A stretch of DNA of 64,000 bases from Calocera cornea HHB12733. Taxonomy: Eukaryota > Basidiomycota > Dacrymycetes > Dacrymycetales > Dacrymycetaceae. A model generated the notes under the pieces. The model saw only the letters and a list, made by a program, of their open reading frames with translations. It was not told where the DNA came from and ran no database searches. Made by a program: the position numbers and the translations under genes. Shown here in pieces: positions 53,145-64,000 of this stretch. The number at the start of each line of letters is the position of its first letter. Position 1 is the first letter of the stretch. The stretch lies in NCBI GenBank assembly GCA_001632435.1, contig KV423952.1:62001-126000 (forward strand), read 5' to 3'.

Positions 53145-53360
53145 AGTCGAGCGTGACAGAAAAACGCACTACGAAGTCTGACATCTGATAGTACGAGGAG
53201 GCACACATGTGCATAGATACCGGGTTGAACGACCGCACCACTATGATTTTCTCCAAGTTCTGAACGCATTGTAAATTATGTACGCGATAGACTGTCGCAT
53301 ACCGCACTCCTGACTATAATATGATTCTGTGACCCCATATCCCTGCCTTCGAGGCACGGG

Positions 53361-55592
53361 CTACTTGCAGCTCCAGTTGGAAGATTGGTTCACGTTTCCA
53401 GCGCCGCTGTAGACCAGGACTTGTCCCAGCTGGTGTTCCGTGAGTAAGTTTATCTCTTAAGGCAACAGCAATGCGCTTACTTGACAGATAGGACGTGTCA
53501 TCTCAACGTCCTTGGAAAGGTCATCGTCCTTGTACTTCGTCGCGATAAACGAGTTGGGCGCGATACCGTCTTCCACCCACTCGATAAGGGCAAGAAGAAC
53601 GTCGTGCGACGAATCGTTCTTGCCAGGCGGCATGCCCTTCTCAGCTTGTTGCGCACCGCCGAATGCATTGGGACCGACACCGCCCTAGGAGTGACGATTA
53701 GCACTCGATCAAATGCACTCCGGTCATCACTCACATAGCAATGCTGCATTCCTGGAACTAAGAACAGACGATAGTACTCCTCGATTTGCAAGTCGCTATT
53801 CTCGCTCATGCCGTCGCTAACAGTATGGTAATAATGGACCGAGTTCATTGGAGAAATATACTGATCCGCCCATCCCACATACTGGATCAGCTTCCCTCCA
53901 TGCGATTTCCCAGCGAAAGCTGTCAGATCCGTCTTGATAGCCTGCAAAGACAGTAAGTGTCTCGATTGATACCATGAGAGACGGGTCCACGCACGTTCAT
54001 ATTGCCCGGATCTATTGCATCTGCCGTCTGAATGTCGGTGAAGTCCAGATCCGTCTCTTTCCATTTAGTGTCGCTTACGTGCAAGTCAGGGCTAAGGACC
54101 TCCTGCCGTCGTTGTTCGACTTACTTCAGTACCATATACTTGAAGTAGTCGATTGCAGTCTCGAACGGCTTTGGGCCGAGCAAGCCGTGCGGATATTCGA
54201 GTTCACCACCCATCATCAGCGGTCCAAAGATGTCTACTTCGGCGTCAAGAAGTATTCTGAAGGCATACTGGAAGACGCCTACATTCGCCATCCATGGTAA
54301 GGGTGTCGTATATCACGTGGATTGCAGCCAACTGCTCCTCATTCAGGCACGTGCAATGGGTTTCGGACGCGTCGCAGGGCTGTTGACCAGCAGAACATGC
54401 AATCGCTTCGGGCCAAAAGCTGAGCAGCCCATCAGAAAGGACCAGACGCGGTGACTGAAGCAACGTACGGGCACACCCGAGGATCATTGATGATCCCATC
54501 GTGTACACCGTCGATGTCGTCGCATTGCTGAAGAACCAGCTCATGGAGCCTCTCCCACAAGGCCACCGGTATCCATTGGGGGGAGGACTCAGGCAGGATT
54601 TGGAGCTGGATATAGAGCGACCAGGGGTGCATATGAGACCTGCGCATGGTGAGCCTGTGGTGACTTCGAAGGCTGAGACAAGACACTTACAGCCAGTTGG
54701 CAGGCGAACCTACGGCCTACAGCCATGTTTCAGTGACCGTCAGGGGAAGTTGAGAAGTGAACGTACCACTCCATCAAAGTCCGTAGGGTAGTCTTGTACC
54801 GCCTTAAGACTGGAACGCAAGGTTCGTTATCTGCCGCATACGCAACAACGAGAAGTGCTCACCCTTCTCTGCCACCTGTAGAGCAGCCGACATAGTAGCT
54901 CTTCCCGGCAGCAGTCCCATAATACTCCTTGACGACTTCCTTTGCGAGAAGCACGCTGAGGTGCATTGCTCTTCCCCCAAAGTCGACGAGCGCATCCTGC
55001 ACGGCCGTCAGCTGCAACCCCCACGCCGAAGGATAGCGATATACCGGATCGTTCAGCGCCCAAGCACCGTTGGAGCTGTTCGAGTGATGCCCGCCGTTGG
55101 TGCTCATCCCTGCGTGCCCACCGCGAAGACCGATATACGCCAGGTCGCCGTAGTTGACTATCCGCCCTCGAGGTCAACAGTCGATCCATCCTGTTAGGCT
55201 CGCAGGCACCTACCTCCCCCGCTCCACCCGGCATTCCCGAACCCGACCAGCCGCCCGCTCCACCCGCTCGCATCAGGCAGCCACACCTCCGTCACAGCGG
55301 TCGCCTTGCTATTGCTCGCGGGATTCGTGTGCACCGAGTACTCGAGTCTGCAGAACGCAGCGAAGCTGGAAGCGTTCACCCGCCCCGAGGAGGAGTGCAG
55401 GTCGAGCGTATGGTTTGCGGGGTAGTGTGTTGCTGAGAGAAGGACGGCGGATACGGAGGAGTGTGTGAGGACGAAGCTCTCGCAGGTGGACTTGGGCGTT
55501 GTTGACAGGCTGGCAGAGGAGAAGGGGAAGGGCGTCAGGGGGTAGGACGAGAGCCAGGAGAGACCCGCGGCGAGCGCTTCCAGAACCAGCAT
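53361..55592 (-). CDS. tannase / feruloyl esterase family protein
   Basis: Eleven exons on the minus strand (55592-55214, 55157-54863, 54809-54767, 54716-54691, 54639-54469, 54419-54283, 54236-54125, 54073-53995, 53941-53735, 53684-53481, 53429-53361) give 573 aa; phases all agree and most introns are 46-56 nt. The family hydrolyses ester bonds of phenolic acids in tannins or plant wall xylan. The nucleophile motif is YYVGCSTGGREG (C-S-x-G-G). Supporting blocks are GFGNAGWSGG, YPTDFDGV, SPANWLSHMHPW, GGKLIQYVGWADQYISP (catalytic Asp region) and VPGMQHCYGGVGPNAFGG (catalytic His region). Paired cysteines before Ser and His fit the CS-D-HC motif. The N-terminus (MLVLEALAAGLSWLSS) may be a signal peptide. 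Substrate unknown. Confidence 0.93.
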
Positions 55593-57094
55593 CTCAGTCT
55601 ATAGCTGGGCGAGGTTGGGCGGCAAGAAACGTCGGCGGCGTCAGAGCTGCTGGAAAGAACACAGTGCGTTGGCGACGGGCGGCGGGCTTGCTCAAATCCC
55701 ACGGCGTTGACTTTGGCAGGGAGTATGCTCCAGCTTTATCTGGCTCAGTCCCCGGTTCAACACAGTAGCAGGCGGGACAAAGCAAAGCTTCAGAGCGACG
55801 GAGAGAGCGCGAGAGCAAAGACGCCGGGCAGATATGAGGAACTTGGTAAGTGGGTATAAATAGCCGTTCCTTCCTTCCTTCCTTCCCTCGAGCGCTGGGA
55901 AGGCGGGCAGCACAGCTTCATGATATCATCGGGGACGGCAGACGCTTGATATTCTACCACTGGGGGCTTGTTGATCGTTGATCGTTGACCGTTGATTGTT
56001 AGCTGGACAGCGGGTACGCGATGATGGTGATGATGGTGCTGATGGTGGGAAGCGCCCGGCGGAGGTTGGGCCGGAGCTGCGAGGGTTCGCGACGTTCTTT
56101 TGGAAGCGGCCCTGATGCGCCGGCAATGTCCAACCGAACTATGCAGTACCGTGATGACAAGCTGACTCCATGCGCACTCGCGCTGTTTTGCAGTACAGTG
56201 TAATTCAAGAGCTGGTGTGCTGATCGCGCATGACATGCAGATGAACGAACGAACGAAAGCGCGCTGTTTGGCCTCTGATTGGACTCGCGCCCTGGAGCTG
56301 CCTGGCAAGTATCAGGCGCCCAGCGAATGGCTGGGCGTTCCGGCGCTGATGGGGCTCCGAGACTCGTGATCCTGAGTCGGTGGGAGTAGGACGGATTCGG
56401 CCAACTCAGTTCCTAGGAAGTTGCGTGCGATACGTTGATCGTTCAGAGCCTCGCGCCGTGCGACAGGTGAATTAAGTCGAGCGGCCGCACCGATGCCGAT
56501 GAATGACAGCCGACTTGCGCATCACTGGGCGAAGAGGCCTTTCTCACGACTCTAGCACGAATGCATTATATAGAGAGGATCAAGACCAGACGGTACAGTC
56601 GCTGTGAACATATCCTCTCGCGATGAAGTGATACGAGACCTGAAACGTGGTCGCACTCCTCCATTCACCTCCGCGTGCCCTGTCCCTCTCCGACATCGCT
56701 CGCTCGCTCTCCACCTCCCCCGGCCGACCTTAACATCCCCGCAACCCCTCTCCGCCAGGCCGTCCAACAACATATGCAACCATTCCCGCCGGCCTCCCCG
56801 GCCCAACGCCAGATGCCGCGTCCTCCGAGCTGAAACGCCCGCGGTGCGCACCGCGTCCATCGACGTCAAGCGATGCCCCGCCCTCCCCTCCCGTTTCGTC
56901 CTGCCGGTGGCTGCAACACACGTCTGAAACGCCCTCTGCTCAGCTATATCCCCACCCTCAGCTGGAGGAAGCAGGGCAGGCATCCTTGCTCGAGACGTTG
57001 AGCGTCCCCCACCACTTGCACTCCCTCCCGCTCGCGTTGACCGCTTGAGCACCACTTTCACCACTCCCATCCCACTAGCAACAAGGAAGGAAGG
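55593..57094. promoter_or_regulatory. divergent promoter region, esterase and membrane protein
   Basis: 1.5 kb between divergent genes. It contains a TATAAATA sequence at 55855-55862 and five TTCC units at 55867-55886 upstream of the esterase. The minus-strand open frame at 56552-57070 has no support. Confidence 0.5.
55867..55886. repeat. TTCC repeat, five copies
   Basis: Five head-to-tail TTCC units next to a TATAAATA sequence ~270 bp upstream of the esterase ATG. Simple repeat. Confidence 0.8.
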
Positions 57095-58002
57095 ATGCCG
57101 TCCCTCTCACACCGCTCGCCCGCTGGTCGGGCCCCGACTCAGACCCCCATCCTGTTCGCCGCAACCGTCTTCGCCTCGCTGCCAAAGCCCGCAGCGGCCT
57201 TCTGGTACTCGCGCAACTGCGTGCAGGACCCGTACGTCCCTTCCTCCCACCCCTACTGCTACTCCTTGCCCTCCCATCTCCCATCTCCCGCCCCTCCCCA
57301 CTCCCCCCTCCCCTCCCCTCACACCCAGCTGACCCACCTCCCAGAACAGGAACCTACCACTGCACAGGCCTCTCCTGGTCCGCGGGCGCGGGGATCGGCC
57401 TCTCCCTCCTCCTGCTCATCCTCGCCCTCATCTTCCTCGCCGCGTGGCTCAACCGGCCCGCCCACATCATCGGCGACGTCGAGGAGGTGTGGGTCGCGCC
57501 CGCGGGCGTGTTCGCTGTCACCCCCTTGCCGGGCCAGGGCGCGCAGGTGCACATGGTGCAAGTGCAGCAGCAGCCGGGCGGCGTCAACCCGTGGATGCCG
57601 AGCACGTACCGCTCGCCCTACTCCCATCCCCATCCCCAATCCCAAGCCCAAGGCCAACTCCAACAGACGCAGCAGCAAGCCGAGGGCGCTCCGCTCGCCC
57701 CCGGGCCCCCTCCAAGCCCGCGCGACCCCTACCCGTCCACGATCCCCGAGCAGACGCCACGGAGCGGGGTGATGCGCGATGTCCCGCTGAACAGTGCGGG
57801 TGCGCGCGGGGAGCCCTGGAGCCGCCCGGGCGAGGGGGAGGCGGAGAGGCTGTACCCCGGTGGGCCGGGGAGGGGTGCGATGGGCATGGCTGGTGTTGGA
57901 GCGGGCCCGGGCCCGGGCCCGCAGGACGTCTGGAGGCAGCCGGGAACGCCGGGGTTGAGGATCAGCGTGGATCGGAGGGACGATCGGCGGGCGCTGCGCT
58001 AG
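57095..58002 (+). CDS. single-pass membrane protein, 264 aa
   Basis: Two exons (57095-57231, 57345-58002), 113-nt intron. A hydrophobic start (TPILFAATVFASLPKPAAA) may be a signal peptide. A short Cys-containing ectodomain follows (FWYSRNCVQDPTGTYHCTG). One membrane segment is SAGAGIGLSLLLLILALIFLAAW. The long C-terminal tail is Pro/Gln/Gly rich (MVQVQQQPGGVNPW, SPYSHPHPQSQAQGQ). This layout (signal, tiny Cys loop, one helix, disordered tail) is shared with the convergent neighbour at 58570-59312, so the two may be distant paralogs. No catalytic motif; a sensor, anchor or trafficking adaptor is possible. Confidence 0.75.
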
Positions 58003-58569
58003 GTGCTTCCCTGCTGCTGCTGCCTTGCTTTGCTTTGCCTCGAGCCCTTTCTTGCTCCTTACTCCTACTTCTTCGTGCCTTGTTCGCTGCCCTGTTCGTT
58101 CCTGTGCGCTGCTCGTGCCTCTGTACTGTACCTCTGCCTGCTGTGGTTATGGGATCCCCTTTCATGCCTCCTCGTCTCGCCCGCTTCTACGTTCTCCAAA
58201 CACTGCCAACCCCGGCCGCCTCCAAGTCCAGGAGCAGGGAGCAGACCAGTCAAGCAAGCTCCATTCCCTCCCAAGCCCAGGGCGTTCAGCCGTCCGACAT
58301 ATACAGCATGTATACATGTACCACTAAACGCACGGAAAGGATCGATTAAGTAGTCCGCCACCACCACCACCACACCGACTCCGACCGAGCACGCCGACGC
58401 GCGGTCGTGCTCGTTTGCCCCGTCGTGGCAAGGCGAGGGAGGGGTATATGCGCCCTTGCCCTCCCTTCCGCCCTCCCCGCTTCCGGCCTCAGCCCGCACC
58501 CGCCTGGCCTGGCCTCGCATGCGCCTCTCCCTCCCTCCCGTCGCGTCGCGTCGACTCGCGTCCTACCGC
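58003..58569. other. convergent intergenic region
   Basis: 0.57 kb between two convergent membrane-protein genes; 3' flanks only. Confidence 0.6.
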
Positions 58570-59312
58570 CTACCGCCTCGCGGGGTAGTTCTGCGCGTTC
58601 GTAGGGTCGTAGTTGTCCCCCTCGGGGGGCGGTCCGGGCGGCTACAAGCAAACAACGCGTCAGCCCCAGTCCAGTTCAATCCAATCCAGCCCTCCCCGCC
58701 CCGGACAGGCAGGCAGCAAGAAGGAAGAAGACGCAGCAGAAGGCAGTAGATACTCACGGGCAGATACCCCCCTCCCTGCTGATACGTCTTGGGCGGGTAC
58801 GCGGTCCCCCCCGGCAGAGGGGACGTGGCACTCTCGTAGTTGGGGGGCGGGGGCGCGTACTCTGGCCCGCCTCCCACTCCCACGCCCGGGCCCGGGCCCG
58901 TCTGGCCGAGCTCGACGTTCCCGGGGGACTGCATCCCGCGCTGGGCGCCCATGCCCATGCCCATTCCCCTCCAGCCGGTGTTCGCCCCCCCGCCCGCGCC
59001 CCAGAACCCCTGCGGCGGCGGTGGTTGCGCAGCGTACGGCGCGTACCCGGCCTGGCCTGGCTGCTGCTGCTGCTGCTGCTGGAGGTAGGCAACGTTGGCT
59101 GCGCGCAGCCTGCGCCTGCGGGACCAGGTGACGCAGACGAGGATGAGGATGACGAGGAGTGCGATGCCGATGCCGATGCCGATGCGGGCTGCGGAGGAGA
59201 GGTAGTTCTGGCAGGTGTAGCGGTTGAAGGAATCGTAATAACAGTAGTAGGCGGCGGCGGGGGCCGGGTGGAGGAGGAGGAGGGTGGCGAGGGGGAGGAG
59301 GAGGAGCTGCAT
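58570..59312 (-). CDS. single-pass membrane protein with PPxY motif, 208 aa
   Basis: Two exons (59312-58758, 58641-58570), 116-nt phase-0 intron. Signal peptide MQLLLLPLATLLLLHPAPA, then a Cys/Tyr ectodomain (YYCYYDSFNRYTCQNYLSS), a membrane helix (IGIGIGIALLVILILVCVTW) and a basic stop-transfer (SRRRRLRAAN). The tail is Gln/Gly/Pro rich and holds PPPPNYESA, a PPxY motif bound by WW domains of Rsp5/Nedd4 ligases. The last exon is PPGPPPEGDNYDPTN. The layout resembles yeast membrane adaptors for Rsp5; this is inference. The two genes here and the one at 30623 share the PPxY/one-helix theme only in part (57095 lacks PPxY). Confidence 0.78.
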
Positions 59313-59951
59313 GTTGTGTGGGTGGGTTGGATGAGTGGTTCTGTGTTATGTAATCGATGTCGCTGTCGCCTCCCAGAAGCCTGCAACGGTACAGGGTGAG
59401 ACGGTGGTACGGTGGACGGTGAGAAACAGCGAGGAACGCCGTGCGTATCTGCGCCGTCCCGTGCCTTATACCCTCCGCCCACCTCCCATCGACAGACGTC
59501 ACCTTGGCGTTTCCCATCCCTTCCACACCGCCCGGGTCTCGTCCCGCTCCCGCTCCCGTTCCTTCCGCTTGCCGCCGCCTCGCCAAGCAGGGCCCATCCT
59601 TTGTCCCCACGTGCCCCCCACCTCGCGCCCCATTCCCGGAGGCGGTGCGGCGCTGCATCTGGTCTCCTGGTACCACTACTGAGTACCATGCTGTATTCTG
59701 TCGGGCGGGTGGTGTGGTGTGCAATGCTCAGCTGTCTGTGGGTGTCCGATCACGTTGGCCTATTATTATTCCAGGCGTAACTTAGGCAGTTCGGCCGAGC
59801 GCGACGGGAGGGAAGGCGACCACCGCCCGCTACCGGCTACTCGCCTGTAGGATATCATACACAATTAACGATACAGCACACGGCACACAGCACACATGTT
59901 CACGTCCATCAAGCAGCCATATCTCAAGCAGCCCCACGTGTACGCCATAAG
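59313..59951. other. intergenic, membrane protein to WSC gene
   Basis: 0.64 kb: promoter of the membrane-protein gene and 3' flank of the WSC gene. No gene seen. Confidence 0.6.
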
Positions 59952-62717
59952 CTAGTGTAGAGATCCACGCCCCGCCCGGCCCATCAGCGCTCGGAACCTG
60001 CCCACCCCCCCGCGGAAGGACCGGCGGCGGGCGTACCGCGGCCAGGCGCGGCCCGAGATCGCGTACTTGGCCTCTGGGTGGTGTGCGAAGAACGTGTTCA
60101 GGAAGGTCGTCCTACACGGCGCGGCAGGAACACAGACAGCGTCAGCGTCAGCGACCGATGAGGATGACAGGGAGGGAAGAAGCACGCACTCGCCGTACAG
60201 GTTGAACACCTGCGGGCCACCGCAGACCTCGCTCGCGTCCCCCGCGCACGGCACGTCGCACGGCCCCGCCGGATCCGGGTGGCCGCCATAGTACGTCCCA
60301 TCAGCGCAGTAGCACGTGTCCCCGCCCTCCACTCCGGCGAGCGGCAACCCCCGTGCAGAGCACGTAGAGAGGCACAGTTCGACGGTCATGCTGGGGAGCG
60401 GGCCGGTGGTGAAGTTCGCGAGGGAGTGCGAGATGCCGTCTAGGGGATCGGTGTAGCACCCGAGGGGCGTGTAGTTGTCGAGGACGGGGCTGGGGAAGGC
60501 GGCCGCGGTGCCGGAGGTGGTGGAGGGTGCGGCGCTGGGGGAGGTGGAGGCGGAGCCAGCGCCCGCACCGCCCGTCGGAGCAGTAGCAGACCCGGTCCCC
60601 GTCGGCGCAGCGCCGGAGACAGTGCCAGTGCCGGTCTGGACGTTGCTCAGGACGGGAATGCCCGCGACATCGACTGTTACCGGCGCGTGAATCCCGATGA
60701 GGCCGCCGTCGCCGATTATGGGCTCGCCGCCGGTCACACCGCCTAGGACGCCGCCGAGCAGACCACCGAGGAGGCCGCCGTTACTTGAACCGGAGCCGGA
60801 GCCGGCACCAGCGCCAGAACCGGAGCTCGTCGTGCCGGTGGGAGCGGCGCTCGATGCAGTGCCGGTCGGGGCTGCACCAGACGCACTGCCGGTCGCAACA
60901 TTGCTGAGTACGGGAATGCCGGCCACATCGACCGTGACTGGAGCGTGGATGCCGATAATGCCGCCGTCGCCGATGATTGGCTCGCCACCGGTGACTCCGT
61001 CCAAGAGTCCACCGAGCAACCCGCCGAGGAGGCCGCCGTTGGTAGAACCGGAGCCGGAGCCAGCACCGGCACTGGAAGCCGTGCCAGCACCCGAGCCGGA
61101 GCCAGCGCTCGCCGAGCCGGTGGGAGCAGTAGCTGATGCAGTCCCGGTTGGTGCAGCGCTTGCACCAGTCCCGGTCGCAACATTGCTGAGGACGGGGATG
61201 CCAGCGACATCGACTGTTACCGGTGCATGGATGGGGATAATGCCACCGTCGCCGATGATAGGCTCGCCGCCGGTCACACCGCCCAGGACGCCGCCGAGCA
61301 GGCCACCGAGAAGGCCACCGTTACCAGAGCCGGAACCGGAGCCAGTGCCGGCACCGGTACCAGCACCAGCACCAGAGCCGGTCCCAGGGCTGGCCGAGCC
61401 GGTGGGCGCAGCGCCCGATGCGGATCCCGTAGGGGCAGCGCCTGTCGCACTGCCAGTCTGAACGTTGCTGAGGACGGGAATGCCGGCGACGTCAACGGTA
61501 ATCGGAGCATGAATTCCTATGAGACCGCCGTCGCCGATGATCGGCTCGCCGCCAAGGACACCGCCGAGGATGCCACCGAGAAGACCGCCACTGCCGGAGT
61601 GGCCACCACTGGTGCCGCTGCCCGATCCAGTGCCACTGCCGGTCCCGCTCCCACTGCCGGTCCCGCTCCCACTGCCGGTCCCGCTGCCTGACCCAATACC
61701 GGCGGTGCCGGTCGGAGCTGCGCCGGATGCAGTGCCGGTCGCCACGTTGCTGAGCACCGGGATACCGGCGACGGCGACAGTGATGGGAGCCGGAATGGGG
61801 ATGATCCCACCCTCGCCGATGATGGGCTGACCGCCGAGCAGGCCGCCAAGAAGTCCACCAAGCAAGCCGCCGCTGCCTTGGCCCGACACCGCACCAGCGG
61901 TACCGAGCGCGGCAACCGCTTCGGTGCTGATGGAGCTCACGAGAGATTCGACCTCCAGGAGGATGGAGGCTGCGGGCCCGGAGGTAGGGAGAGGGTTCGT
62001 GCCGAGGAGCTCGGTGCTGACGGAGCTGAGCAGGGAGTCGAGGGTAGAGAAGATGTTATCGCCCGAGCTGGAGCCAGCGGTTGACGACGGAGCGGCGGTG
62101 GGAGAAGTCGGGTTGGCGGGAATGCCAGTATCGATCGGAATGGAGGCAGAGATGGAGGGGAGCGTAGCGCCCCCGACATCCGAAGCGCTGGCAGAAGCGC
62201 TGGCAGAAGCGCTGGCAGAAGCGCTGGCAGAAGCGCTGGCAGAGGCGCTGGCAGTAGAGGGCAGGATTCCGCTGTGAAACGTCAGAGTCCGCTTGAGCTG
62301 GAGGAGCAAGAAGCGTACTTGTTGATGATTTGTGCGGTTCCAGAAGGGCAGCTGCCGGTGCCGCCAACGGGAACGAGTTGGGTCGCATCGAGCGTGTTAC
62401 TGCAGATGCATGTCAAGCCGCCATTGGCTGTGGCTGAATACTGGTAGCCGCCGCCAGTACAGGTCTCAATGCATGTGGTTGCATCGTTCTGGCGTTTGCG
62501 GGTTGTTGAGGTCACACTAGGAAGAACAGCCGCGAGAGGAGCACAGCCGAGGAAATTAGTAGATTGCCTGTTCCATCTGGTGTCAGACAGGCGTTCGCGG
62601 AATGCGGGGAAGGACGTACCTGTATGCGAGAGACCGAGGGATCGCACCTGAGTCGAGGGCAACGGAACGAGAAACCACGAGGGAAAGGAGAGTGACAGTT
62701 GAAAGGAGGGACAGCAT
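59952..62717 (-). CDS. WSC-domain wall protein with five hydrophobic repeats
   Basis: Four exons (62717-62620, 62567-62319, 62271-60190, 60111-59952) give 862 aa. Signal peptide MLSLLSTVTLLSLVVSRSVA. A WSC-like Cys domain lies at ~35-115 (NFLGCAPLAA, CIETCTGGGYQYSA, LTCICSNTLD). A Ser-Ala ladder coded by a 12-bp repeat follows. Residues ~210-680 hold five modules of GLLGGLLGG, EPIIGDGG, IHAPVTVDVAGIPVLSNV, spaced by Gly/Ser/Ala/Thr linkers. A full WSC domain at ~710-809 reads LGCYTDPLDG, CLSTCSARGLPLAGVE, CYCADGTYYGG and CAGDASEVCGG. WSC domains bind wall glucan or related carbohydrate. The last intron (78 nt) is in frame, so a read-through form 26 residues longer is possible. The tail is basic and lacks a clear GPI signal. 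Confidence 0.87.
62182..62250. repeat. 12-bp coding repeat, Ser-Ala ladder
   Basis: Tandem units of GAAGCGCTGGCA, read on the minus strand as alternating Ser and Ala codons, within exon 3 of the WSC protein gene. Copy number probably varies between strains. Confidence 0.85.
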
Positions 62718-64000
62718 TGTGAGCTAGCAAGGAATTACCTAATATCAAAAGAAGGCCTGCCGAGAGCGAGAGCGTGATGCGCGACTGCAGGGATGGGGTC
62801 CTGAATCCAAACAAACAAACAGGCTTTTATACGGAAGTCGCGCTCTGCCTGCGAACGCTCTGGCCGCCGGAGGGAGCTCGCTGGTTGTCGCATGACGGCA
62901 TGTAGTTGAAGTAGAACACAGTCGTTCAGGACATGTATCTCGACCTGCGACGCGTCGTCGTCGCGGGCCAGGTGGCTTGCCGCGCCTACCGCGTTGGTTG
63001 GTCGCCGCACTTCAACCCATTTTGGGCTTGTGCACTTGATCGGCAAGGAGCATGATATGTTCGGAGCTCGACCACTTAAAGCGAGCCAAAACTCAGGAGG
63101 TCGAATGGTACAGACATGCAAGCGTCTTGAGCAAAGTGAATTAGATTGAGATATTGAAGGTGGTGGTTACAGGAGACCAAACAGCGGTGCGTCGAGAAGA
63201 CAGGGACTACGGCAAGTGACAAGTGCATGGACACAGTCACATTTTGATTTCCGCGTCTCGCATCCCCGAGGGCCCCACGGCATCCCTGAGCCCATTTACA
63301 GAAAGTGTCGGAGCTCTATTTATGTCAATTCAGCCCTGTTTTCATCCTTTCAAGAAGCTGCAGACCGGTACCAACTCTCGAGCTTACAACCATCAGAAGA
63401 GAAACTAGGACTAAAGCTGATTTTATGCACAAATAAGTTGGGGAAAATTTATGTTAGCTTTTGCTTGTCAGGGGCACAAGGCATGTCTCTCTGCGCCATA
63501 CCCGGGTGCAATCCTCATCGGAGTTGGAACACGGAAACACTTTGTGACAGATTATGTCAGCACATTAGCAGTTAGCTGCCCCGGTTGTACACAAAAGACC
63601 TTTTCGCCAGTTCAGAATATTCTACATGCTACATTCATCTAATAAAAAGGGTAGACATACTGTATTCAAATACTGGGTTTACAATGGGCCTATTTTTATG
63701 TGAGGTTTGTAAGGAGAAATGGCAGGAAAGGCAGGAATAGTGCGTCAGAATATCATAAATGCATGCTCTGTTGGTTGCCTCGGGACCCTCGGAAGTCGCG
63801 TTTTGAGTATCGGAAGCGGAACTCGGGATTGGATTTTGACCATGCACTTCCCACCTACCGTACAGGGACATGTCAATCTTCAAAGTGCATCGCCACTGAC
63901 CCTGTTCCTGTGACATCACCCTCCGCGGTTTCCTAGCCGATTATTGTTGCCCGACGGCGGTCCTGTCCATGTGGGTAAAACATGTACTTCAATATTACCA
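62718..64000. other. trailing stretch without a gene
   Basis: Promoter of the WSC gene then ~1 kb with falling GC content. No open frame has both an ATG and family motifs; a gene could begin beyond the window. Confidence 0.5.

Noticed and set aside
60697..61461. 254-aa Pro/Glu-rich plus-strand frame
   Set aside because: Antisense of the WSC protein repeats; its repetitive sequence mirrors the Gly/Ser linkers.

Overview
The window is nuclear DNA of a filamentous basidiomycete fungus, most likely an Agaricomycete (mushroom or wood-decay type). Genes are GC-rich and cut by many 42-65 nt GT..AG introns with CTNA-type branch sites. Markers include a ubiquitin-eL40 fusion, coatomer delta, ATP23, a Tra2-like splicing factor, COX6 and WSC-domain proteins. 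I rebuilt gene models by hand from splice sites, reading phase and family motifs. 'Start-end' is the span from ATG to stop, and exon coordinates are in the evidence. Two assembly gaps of 100 N are present (35155-35254, 48012-48111).

Layout. 1-9 kb: a hypothetical gene, the inner-membrane peptidase ATP23, a phytanoyl-CoA dioxygenase-type oxygenase and a group A flavin monooxygenase. 7.6-11.4 kb: a tandem array of three C2H2 zinc-finger paralogs plus the relic of a fourth. 11.8-22.2 kb: a GH28 pectinase, coatomer delta facing ubiquitin-eL40, a small charged protein, a cinnamyl-alcohol-type dehydrogenase and an EED/ESC-like WD40 protein.

22.5-42.6 kb is the most distinctive part. Nine paralogous genes (11 domains) encode a small, mostly secreted beta-rich family that I do not recognise. 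Seven are ~156-residue proteins with a signal peptide or signal-like start and one conserved phase-1 intron. Two are intronless tandem-domain proteins whose domains are each preceded by a Lys-Arg (Kex2-type) site. One of the nine has lost its signal peptide. Four of the genes sit in a ~2.85 kb inverted duplication (23892-26739 versus 33550-36721) that brackets an island holding Tra2, COX6, a small PPxY membrane protein and an F-box protein.

43-47.9 kb: two low-complexity proteins, one of them histidine-rich, diverging from a promoter region with a 56-G run. 47.9-52.1 kb: a gene-poor stretch with the second gap. 52.1-62.7 kb: a small Zn2Cys6 protein, an 11-exon tannase/feruloyl-esterase-like gene, two convergent single-pass membrane proteins, and a large WSC protein carrying five copies of a hydrophobic module. 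The end (62.7-64 kb) shows no convincing gene.

Functionally the window mixes housekeeping genes with an accessory secretome: pectinase, esterase, WSC wall protein and the expanded small-protein family. It suggests interaction with plant cell wall or the hyphal surface, but the role of the small-protein family cannot be read from sequence.
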